From: Candidatus Caccousia avistercoris
GTDB taxonomy: Bacteria; Bacillota; Clostridia; Oscillospirales; Acutalibacteraceae
Assembly (NCBI GenBank): GCA_018715025.1
Contig: DVMK01000099.1
Span: 1 to 15,763 of the forward strand
Length of the DNA: 15,763 nucleotides
Direction of reading: 5' to 3'
Shown here piece after piece: positions 6,576 through 12,174 of the stretch; the first letter of the stretch is position 1, and each line of letters opens with the position of its first letter. A model generated the notes under the pieces. The model worked only from the letters and a program-made list of their open reading frames with translations, was not told where the DNA came from and made no database searches. The translations under genes and the position numbers were made by a program.

Positions 6576-6711
6576 GAACCGTGATAAAAACAGGCGGGCA
6601 GTGTGGCGCGGTTTGCCGCGCCACGCGCCGAAGCATTCTTTTGCGGGGTAGCGTCCCCGCAAAAGAACCCTTCGCGCAGCACGGCTTTTCCCAGGGCGAA
6701 ACACACAGCGC
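6576..6711. repeat. Palindrome-rich intergenic repeat, copy 2
   Basis: A near-identical second copy in the same orientation, with hairpins at 6604-6623 and 6638-6665. All hairpin bases are conserved between the copies. The 33 bp between the two copies are not repeated after copy 2. Confidence 0.8.
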
Positions 6712-6724
6712 GCGGCCGGTGCGT

Positions 6725-6768
6725 GAAGTCCCCGCCGGAGGCGCGCGAAGTCCTCACCGGAGGCGTTT
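6725..6768. repeat. 22-bp tandem duplication
   Basis: GAAGTCCCCGCCGGAGGCG at 6725 is followed 22 bp later by GAAGTCCTCACCGGAGGCG at 6747, with two differences. It lies directly before the yqfD ribosome binding site. Confidence 0.6.
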
Positions 6769-6785
6769 GGGAGGTGCAGAGAGAG

Positions 6786-7952
6786 TTGTTTTTTCAATGG
6801 ATGCGTTGGCTTTGGGGCTCTGTCCGGTTCCGGGTAGAGGGATCGCCGGAACGTTTTTTCAATCAATGCGCCAGAAGCGCCGTGGCGCTGTGGGGCATGG
6901 AATCCGGGGAAACCCCCGGCGCATGGGTGCGGGCGGGGCAGTACCGCAGCCTGCTGCCCTGCGCCCGCCGCGCCCACTGCAGGCTGCGGGTGGTAGAAAA
7001 GCGGGGGCTCCCCTTCCAGACCTATTGGCTGCGAAGGCGGAAAGGCCTTGTGGCGGGCGCGGTTCTGGCCGCCGCCATTCTGGGGGTCCTTTCCCAGCAG
7101 GTGTGGTGCATCCAGGCGGAAGGGCTGGAAACCATCACGCCCGCCCAGTTTCAGGAGGCGTGTGAAGAGCTTGGCCTGGTGCCGGGCGCCTGGAAAAAGG
7201 ACTTGGACCCCCACCAGCTTCAGCAGCAGCTTATGCTGAAATTTCCTCATGTTTCCTGGCTTACGGTAAATACCCCGGGCAGCGTGGTGCGGGTCAGCCT
7301 GGCAGAAGGGGTAGAAAAGCCCGACGTGGCGCTGTGGAAGCAGCCGGGGAATGTGAAAGCCGCCTTTTCCGGGCAGATCCTCCGGCTGGAGGTGTACGCC
7401 GGCACCGCTCAGGTGAACGACGGCGACGCCGTCACCCAGGGGCAGCTGCTCATCAGCGGCGTGGTGGAGGACTCTTACGGCGGGGTGACGCTCAAACACG
7501 CCGCAGGCCGGGCCATTGCCAGCACCCAGCGGCAGTTTTCCGCCGCCGTCCCCATGGCAAAGACGGTGCCTGTCCCCACAGGCCGCACCCTGACCCGCCG
7601 CAGCCTTCAGTTTTTCGGCCTGCGCATCCCCCTCACCCTGACGGGCGCGCCGGGCAGCGGCTGGGAGAAAACCGCCGTGAACACCCGCCTGCGGGTAAAC
7701 GGCACCGTGCTGCCCATTTCCCTTTTGGAGGAACAGTATGGGGAGATTTCCCAGCAGGAGGAGATCCTCACCCCGGAAGAAGCCCTGGCCAAGGCCAGAG
7801 AACTGGTGGAGGAACAAAAAAAGCAGTGCAAGGGGCTGAAGGTGTTGGAGCAGGAGGAGCTTTTTGAGGAATCCGGCGGAGTCCTGTATTATACCGTCAA
7901 CGCAAAATGTGAGGAGGATATTGCGCTGGAAACCGAAATCCTTGTAAATTGA
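6786..7952 (+). CDS. yqfD: Sporulation protein YqfD
   Basis: From the chosen start the protein has 388 residues, close to the 398 of Bacillus YqfD. It begins FFQWMRWLWGSVRFRVEGSPERFFNQCAR, which aligns with the YqfD N-terminus. A transmembrane segment lies at about 87-104 (LVAGAVLAAAILGVLS) and the C-terminal two thirds should be outside the mother-cell cytoplasm. Further matches are VSWLTVNTPGSVVRVSLAEG and QLLISGVVED. YqfD works with YqfC in the mother cell at engulfment/cortex stages; its biochemical role is unclear. I chose TTG at 6786 because GGGAGG at 6769-6774 is 11 nt upstream. ATG at 6801 and GTG at 6774 are alternatives. A start further upstream would translate the repeat and is rejected. 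Confidence 0.8.
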   Translation: MFFQWMRWLWGSVRFRVEGSPERFFNQCARSAVALWGMESGETPGAWVRAGQYRSLLPCARRAHCRLRVVEKRGLPFQTYWLRRRKGLVAGAVLAAAILGVLSQQVWCIQAEGLETITPAQFQEACEELGLVPGAWKKDLDPHQLQQQLMLKFPHVSWLTVNTPGSVVRVSLAEGVEKPDVALWKQPGNVKAAFSGQILRLEVYAGTAQVNDGDAVTQGQLLISGVVEDSYGGVTLKHAAGRAIASTQRQFSAAVPMAKTVPVPTGRTLTRRSLQFFGLRIPLTLTGAPGSGWEKTAVNTRLRVNGTVLPISLLEEQYGEISQQEEILTPEEALAKARELVEEQKKQCKGLKVLEQEELFEESGGVLYYTVNAKCEEDIALETEILVN

Positions 7953-7998
7953 CCAAATTCGCGGCCTGTAATTTATTATATTTTTAGCGCGAAATCAG

Positions 7999-8027
7999 GT
8001 GACGAACGGAGAAAAATGTGCTATAAT
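7999..8027 (+). promoter_or_regulatory. Sigma-A promoter upstream of phoH (distal)
   Basis: GTGACG (7999-8004) is followed after 17 nt by TATAAT (8022-8027), with TGC directly before it giving an extended -10. It lies in a 217-bp AT-rich gap, unlike the GC-rich coding DNA around it. Confidence 0.65.
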
Positions 8028-8052
8028 CAAAATAATCAAATTGAATAATAAT

Positions 8053-8081
8053 TTGTTAATTTTATGTGAACACTATACAAT
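8053..8081 (+). promoter_or_regulatory. Sigma-A promoter upstream of phoH (proximal)
   Basis: TTGTTA (8053-8058) is followed after 17 nt by TACAAT (8076-8081). Transcription would begin near 8088, about 80 nt before the phoH start. With the distal promoter it gives the housekeeping genes vegetative expression independent of yqfC-yqfD. Confidence 0.6.
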
Positions 8082-8169
8082 AATCCGCCGGTGCGTTTGG
8101 AGATGGAGAAATACACAATTCCCGGCCGGTTTTTTGGATAGCTTTTTGGATTTTTAGGAGAGATCAGGA

Positions 8170-9126
8170 TTGTTTGAGCAAAGGATCAATATAGACAGAA
8201 TGGAGCAGGCCGCCGCCCTGTTCGGCAGCCTGGATGAAAACGTCAGGCTGCTGTGTTCTGAGTACAACGTTTCCATTGTAAGCCGCGACTCTGAAATCAA
8301 GGTTTCCGGCGAGCCGGAGAAGGTGGCGCTGGCGGTGCGCGCCATTGAAAGCCTTTTGGGGCTTATCAACCGGGGGGAAGCCCTCACCGAGCAGAATATC
8401 CGCTACTGCATCTCCCTGGTGGGGGAGGGCAGCGAGCAGAAGCTGGAGGCCCTGGCGGGGGACTGCATCTGCATTACCAGCAAGGGCAAGCCGGTAAAGC
8501 CCAAAACCCTGGGGCAGAAAAAATACTGCAACGCCATTAAGAGCCATACCATCACCATTGGGGTGGGGCCGGCGGGCACCGGAAAAACCTACCTGGCGGT
8601 GGCGCTGGCGGTAACCGCCTTCCGCGCCCAGGAGGTAAACCGCATCATTTTGACCCGCCCGGCCGTGGAAGCGGGGGAAAAGCTGGGCTTTCTGCCCGGT
8701 GATCTGCAGCAGAAGGTAGACCCGTACCTGCGCCCCCTGTACGACGCGCTGTTCGACATGCTGGGGGCCGAGACGTACCAGAAGTATGTGGAGCGGGGCA
8801 ACATTGAGGTGGCCCCCCTGGCCTATATGCGGGGCCGTACCCTTGACGACAGCTTTATTATTCTGGACGAGGCCCAGAACACCACCCAGGAGCAGATGAA
8901 GATGTTCCTCACCCGCCTGGGCTTCGGCTCGAAAATGGTAATCACCGGCGACATTACCCAAATTGACCTGCCGGACGGCCGCCGCTCCGGCCTGAAGGAC
9001 ATCATGCGCATTCTGCGGGACATTGACGACATCGCCCAGGTGCGCTTTGACGGGCGCGACGTGGTGCGCCACCGCCTGGTGCAGGACATTATCAAGGCGT
9101 ATGAAAAAATGGAGGAAAGACGCTGA
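8170..9126 (+). CDS. phoH: PhoH-like P-loop ATPase
   Basis: The 318-residue protein matches full-length PhoH of Firmicutes. Walker A GPAGTGKT is at 133-140, Walker B FIILDEAQN at 229-237, and ILTRPAVEAGEKLGFLPGDL lies between them. GDITQIDLP follows, and a short N-terminal KH-like region (about 10-75) precedes the ATPase core. PhoH is a cytoplasmic ATPase linked to RNA processing; genes next to ybeY are typical. The start is TTG, with AGGAGAGA at 8156-8163, 9 nt from the AGGAG core; no suitable ATG exists nearby. ybeY begins 62 bp after its stop. Confidence 0.95.
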   Translation: MFEQRINIDRMEQAAALFGSLDENVRLLCSEYNVSIVSRDSEIKVSGEPEKVALAVRAIESLLGLINRGEALTEQNIRYCISLVGEGSEQKLEALAGDCICITSKGKPVKPKTLGQKKYCNAIKSHTITIGVGPAGTGKTYLAVALAVTAFRAQEVNRIILTRPAVEAGEKLGFLPGDLQQKVDPYLRPLYDALFDMLGAETYQKYVERGNIEVAPLAYMRGRTLDDSFIILDEAQNTTQEQMKMFLTRLGFGSKMVITGDITQIDLPDGRRSGLKDIMRILRDIDDIAQVRFDGRDVVRHRLVQDIIKAYEKMEERR

Positions 9127-9188
9127 ATTTAGGTGTGTGGAACCGCACCTTTTCAAATATAGGCAGAGTACGAACGGAGGACGCCATC

Positions 9189-9695
9189 ATGGAAAAAATC
9201 AGAGTAGTCATCGAGAACCAACAGAAAACCGTAAAAATCCCCACCGGGCTGCGTATGCTGGTACGCCGCTGCTGCAACGCCGTGCTTCGGCTGGAAAATT
9301 TCCAGGGCCCGGCTGAGATCAGCGTTACCTTTGTGAATAACGAGCAGATTCAGGAGCTGAACCGCCAGTACCGGCAGAAGGACATGCCTACCGACGTACT
9401 GTCGTTCCCCATGGGCGAAAACGGCCAGTATGACGTGAACCATGACACCGGGGCCAAAATCCTGGGCGATATTGTAATTTCCATGGAAAAGGCCGTGGAG
9501 CAGGCCAAGCGCTACGGCCACAGCCTGGAACGGGAGGTGGGCTACCTGACGGCCCACTCCATGCTGCACCTGCTGGGTTACGACCACGAGAAATCCGGCC
9601 TGGAGCGGGTTCACATGCGCGAGAAGGAAGAGCTGGTCATGTCGCAGCTGGGGCTTCCCAGCACCAGCAGCTATGTGCTGACCAAGGACGAATGA
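9189..9695 (+). CDS. ybeY: Endoribonuclease YbeY
   Basis: The 168-residue protein carries the defining zinc motif HSMLHLLGYDH (H123, H127, H133), which matches H-x3-H-x5-H. The TDVLSFPM segment at 68-75 and LGDIVIS at 92-98 are also family marks. YbeY is a metal-dependent single-strand RNase acting in 16S rRNA maturation and ribosome quality control. GGAGG at 9176-9180 is 8 nt before the ATG at 9189. An in-frame ATG at 9135 has no such site and would add 18 unmatched residues. Its stop overlaps the dgkA start (ATGA), suggesting translational coupling. In Bacillus, pgpH (yqfF) lies between phoH and ybeY; it is missing here. Confidence 0.95.
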   Translation: MEKIRVVIENQQKTVKIPTGLRMLVRRCCNAVLRLENFQGPAEISVTFVNNEQIQELNRQYRQKDMPTDVLSFPMGENGQYDVNHDTGAKILGDIVISMEKAVEQAKRYGHSLEREVGYLTAHSMLHLLGYDHEKSGLERVHMREKEELVMSQLGLPSTSSYVLTKDE

Positions 9696-10180
9696 GCGTG
9701 CCGTTCCGCAAAAGCGCCGCCTGCGCGGCCAAAGGGGTGTGGCGCTGCCTGAAACGGGAAAGGAATATGCGCATCCACCTGTCGGCGGCGGCCTATGTGC
9801 TGTTTTTCTCCCCCTTTTTCGGCTTCAGCCGGGGGGAACAGGGGCTTCTGTTCCTCACCATTGGGGCGGTGCTGGCGGCGGAATTGTTTAACACGGCGGC
9901 GGAAGAATTGTGCGACTTTGTCTCCCCCGGGTATGCAAAGCAGATTGGCTGTGTGAAGGATCTGGCGGCGGGCGGCGTGCTGGTGTGCGCGCTGGCCGCC
10001 GCCTGCGTGGGCCTGTGCCTTTTTTGGCGGCCGGACAAGCTGGCGGCCCTGTGGGCCTGGTTTTGGGAAGAGCCCCTGCGGCTGGCGGCTTTTCTGTGTA
10101 CGCTGCCCGCGGCGGCCTGCTTCGTCGCCCTGCCCGGCCGGAAAGAGAAAAAGCAGAGGAACTATGAGAAAAGAGGGTAA
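9692..10180 (+). CDS. dgkA: Diacylglycerol/undecaprenol kinase (DgkA family)
   Basis: This 162-residue membrane protein has the DgkA family marks: ERNMRIH at 23-29, ELFNTAAEELCD at 64-75, and VKDLAAGGVL at 88-97. At least three membrane helices are visible (about 31-45, 52-70, 92-113), plus a possible fourth at about 130-147, longer than the minimal family. Gram-positive members phosphorylate undecaprenol for cell-wall lipid carrier recycling. The family motif usually reads N-T-A-I-E; here Ala replaces Ile, which is a mild change. It overlaps ybeY by 4 bp, and its end contains the era ribosome binding site. Confidence 0.9.
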   Translation: MSVPFRKSAACAAKGVWRCLKRERNMRIHLSAAAYVLFFSPFFGFSRGEQGLLFLTIGAVLAAELFNTAAEELCDFVSPGYAKQIGCVKDLAAGGVLVCALAAACVGLCLFWRPDKLAALWAWFWEEPLRLAAFLCTLPAAACFVALPGRKEKKQRNYEKRG

Positions 10181-10183
10181 AGC

Positions 10184-11134
10184 TTGGCAGAAGAGCATGT
10201 AAGATATTTGGAACAGAACAGCGGGGATCGCTCTGCCTTCCTGGCAATTGTGGGGCGGCCCAACGTGGGGAAATCCTCCCTGCTGAACCGGATGCTGGGG
10301 CAGAAGGTTGCCATTGTGAGCAGCAAGCCTCAGACCACCCGCACCCGCATTATGGGCGTGCTGACCGAGGGGGAGTGCCAGCTTGTGTTTCTTGACACCC
10401 CGGGCCTGCACAAGCCCCGGAACCGGCTGGGGGAGTATATGGTGCGCTCGGTGGCGGAATCCGTCTCGGGCGTGGACGCCTGCCTGCTGGTGACAGAGGC
10501 GGGCGCCCCTGTTTCCGCCGCGGATCAAGACCTGCTGCAGCGGTGCCGCGCCCAGGAGCTGCCCGTGGTGCTGGCCATCAATAAAATTGACACGCTTCCG
10601 GACAAAAGCGCCCTTATGGGGCAGATCGCCCAGTGGAACGGCCTGTTCCCCTTCACCGCCGTGGTGCCTGTTTCCGCGCAGGACGGCAGCGGCGTGAAAA
10701 GCGACCTTCTGCCTGAGCTGAAGCGGCTCTGCCAGCCGGGGGGCCATTTCTTTGCAGACGACACTCTCACCGACCAGCCGGAACGGGTGCTGGCGGGGGA
10801 GATTGTCCGGGAAAAGCTGCTTCGCCTGCTGGACAAGGAGATCCCCCACGGGGCCGCCGTGGCGGTGGAGCGCATGCGGGAGCGGGAGGACGGCAGCGGC
10901 GTTACCGACATTGACGCGGTGATTTACTGCGAAAAGGACACCCACAAGGGGATCATCATTGGAAAAGGCGGCGCCATGCTGAAGAAAATCGGCACCTACG
11001 CCAGGGCCGACATGGAAAAATTCTTCGGCTGCCGGGTCAACCTGAAGCTGTGGGTAAAGGTCAAGGAGGATTGGCGCAACCGGGAAGCGGTTCTGCGCAG
11101 CCTTGGCTATGACAAGACGGATTTTGATCTGTAA
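10184..11134 (+). CDS. era: GTPase Era
   Basis: The 316-residue protein has all Era elements. G1 GRPNVGKS is at 24-31, the switch I TTRTR at 51-55, G3 DTPG at 71-74, G4 NKID at 133-136, and a VSA G5 motif near 163-165. The C-terminal KH domain follows, with GIIIGKGG at 256-263 and the typical ending VKVKEDWRN. Era binds the 3' end of 16S rRNA during 30S assembly. The start is TTG at 10184, preceded by AGAGGG at 10172-10177, located in the end of dgkA. No internal ATG would leave the G1 motif intact. A terminator follows the stop. The cdd gene that stands between dgkA and era in Bacillus is absent. Confidence 0.95.
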   Translation: MAEEHVRYLEQNSGDRSAFLAIVGRPNVGKSSLLNRMLGQKVAIVSSKPQTTRTRIMGVLTEGECQLVFLDTPGLHKPRNRLGEYMVRSVAESVSGVDACLLVTEAGAPVSAADQDLLQRCRAQELPVVLAINKIDTLPDKSALMGQIAQWNGLFPFTAVVPVSAQDGSGVKSDLLPELKRLCQPGGHFFADDTLTDQPERVLAGEIVREKLLRLLDKEIPHGAAVAVERMREREDGSGVTDIDAVIYCEKDTHKGIIIGKGGAMLKKIGTYARADMEKFFGCRVNLKLWVKVKEDWRNREAVLRSLGYDKTDFDL

Positions 11135-11142
11135 CGATTTTG

Positions 11143-11168
11143 GCGGGCGCTGTGCCGGCCCGCTTTTT
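11143..11168 (+). terminator. Intrinsic terminator after era
   Basis: GCGGGC (11143-11148) and GCCCGC (11158-11163) form a 6-bp GC stem with a 9-nt loop, followed directly by TTTTT. It lies 9 bp past the era stop and separates era from yqzL-recO. Confidence 0.7.
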
Positions 11169-11262
11169 CCAGCGCCCTGGCGCCGGTTCTAAAAATTCCC
11201 TCACATAGCCCGGCGGTTCCGGCGAATACTGAGTAAGGAACCGGCGGAAGGGGGCGGAAGAA

Positions 11263-11466
11263 ATGGACGAGCTTACGGCTTGGGCCAGGTTTGCCCAAAC
11301 AGGGTGCGTGGGCGATTACCTGCGGTATGCAGAGTGCAGGGCGCTGCCTGCCGGGAAGGCAGAGCAGGCCCGGGAGGTTTTGGATGCAGCTGGAAACGGA
11401 CGGCCTTATTATAGGGGAAAAGAGCGTGGGCGAGAGCGACCGCCTGGTGACGGCCCTCACCCGTGA
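11263..11466 (+). CDS. yqzL: Small YqzL-like protein
   Basis: This 67-residue protein begins MDELTAWARFAQTGCVGDYLRYAE, matching the pattern of YqzL, a small protein encoded between era and recO in Firmicutes (typically about 45-50 residues, with W, F, TG and YL at set positions). The match is limited to the first 27 residues. The last 40 are basic and proline-rich, and their codons overlap the recO start by 83 bp, so they may be under little constraint. The sequence AAGGGGGCGG stands just before the ATG. Function is unknown in all organisms I can recall. The recO ribosome binding site lies inside this gene, which suggests coupling. Confidence 0.7.
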   Translation: MDELTAWARFAQTGCVGDYLRYAECRALPAGKAEQAREVLDAAGNGRPYYRGKERGRERPPGDGPHP

Positions 11467-12133
11467 AGAGGGCGTGGTGAGGGCCTTCGCCCGGCAGGCG
11501 AAAAAGTCGGGGAACTCGAAGGTTTCCGCCACGCAGCTTTTCTGTTATTCCCGCCTTACCGTTTACAAGGGGCGGGAAAAATACATCATCGACGACGCCA
11601 GGCCCATCGAGTTGTTTTTTGATTTGCGGAAGGATATTGAACGGCTGGCTCTGGCCCAGTATTTTTGCGAGCTGGCCCGTTCGCTGGCCCCGCAGGAAGC
11701 GCCGGCGGGGGATTTTTTGCGCCTTCTGCTGAACGCCTTCCATTTTTTGTGCAAGGGGGAAAAGCCCCTGTTTTTGCTGAAGCCTGTGGTGGAGATGCGC
11801 ATGCTGGCCCTGGCCGGCTATATGCCCGACCTGGTGGCCTGCCAGGGCTGCGGCTGCTACGAGGCCGACCCCATGCTGTTTTACCCCCGGGAGGGCCGCC
11901 TTGCCTGCCCTGCCTGCGGGGCGGGCCGGGGCGGCGCGCCCATGCCGCTGGGCCGGGGCGTTCTGACGGCGCTGCGCCACACCATATACGCCGACTTTGA
12001 ACGGCTGTTTTCCTTCACCCTGCCCGAGGCGGGGCAGAAGGCCCTGGCCGCCGCCAGCGAGCGCTATACCCTGTGTACGCTGGAACGGGGCTTTCAAACA
12101 CTGGACTTTTTTCACGGGCTGGAGCATACATAA
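11384..12133 (+). CDS. recO: DNA repair protein RecO
   Basis: The 249-residue protein starts MQLETDGLIIGEKSVGESDRLVTALT, the OB-fold opening of RecO. A zinc-binding-like cluster appears at C153, C156, C158, C175 and C178, as in many Gram-positive RecO proteins. RecO loads RecA onto single-stranded DNA with RecR during recombinational repair. GGGAGG at 11372-11377 is 6 nt before the ATG at 11384. A longer frame from 11291 adds 31 residues not found in the family and runs through the yqzL gene in another frame, so it is rejected. mutS2 begins 41 bp after the stop. Confidence 0.93.
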   Translation: MQLETDGLIIGEKSVGESDRLVTALTREEGVVRAFARQAKKSGNSKVSATQLFCYSRLTVYKGREKYIIDDARPIELFFDLRKDIERLALAQYFCELARSLAPQEAPAGDFLRLLLNAFHFLCKGEKPLFLLKPVVEMRMLALAGYMPDLVACQGCGCYEADPMLFYPREGRLACPACGAGRGGAPMPLGRGVLTALRHTIYADFERLFSFTLPEAGQKALAAASERYTLCTLERGFQTLDFFHGLEHT

Positions 12134-12137
12134 TAGT

Positions 12138-12160
12138 AACCGGTACGGCTTCGCCCGGTT
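12138..12160 (+). other. Small hairpin before the mutS2 ribosome binding site
   Basis: AACCGG (12138-12143) and CCGGTT (12155-12160) form a 6-bp stem that ends 2 nt before the mutS2 SD GGGAG (12163-12167). The T-run is too short for a terminator. Confidence 0.3.
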
Positions 12161-12174
12161 TTGGGAGAATTACA

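Larger units (their letters stand above)
6379..6785. other. Non-coding gap between yqfC and yqfD
   Basis: These 407 bp contain two copies of a 136-bp hairpin-rich repeat and a 22-bp tandem duplication. No gene is supported. Open frames exist on both strands, but the same peptide appears in two different frames of the two copies, which shows that it is not a conserved protein. Confidence 0.75.

Noticed and set aside
6407..6711. CRISPR-like repeat pair
   Set aside because: The repeats are 136 bp with a 33-bp interval and only two copies, with no short repeat-spacer pattern or cas genes.
6603..6785. N-terminal extension of YqfD from an ATG at 6603
   Set aside because: It translates the intergenic repeat, has no match to the YqfD family, and would make the protein about 60 residues too long.
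6434..7165. Long open frame starting in the first repeat copy
   Set aside because: It reads the repeat and then yqfD in the wrong frame. Its opening peptide also occurs in another frame in the second copy, so it is compositional.
7949..7982. TTGACC followed by TATATT after yqfD as a promoter
   Set aside because: The spacer is 22 nt, too long for sigma-A; better-spaced promoters lie just downstream.
11291..11383. Longer RecO start at 11291
   Set aside because: The extra 31 residues are not part of RecO and overlap yqzL in another frame. ATG at 11384 has GGGAGG at 6 nt.
12073..12174. Longer MutS2 start at 12073
   Set aside because: It lies within recO and lacks a ribosome binding site; the MutS2 N-terminal pattern starts at 12175.
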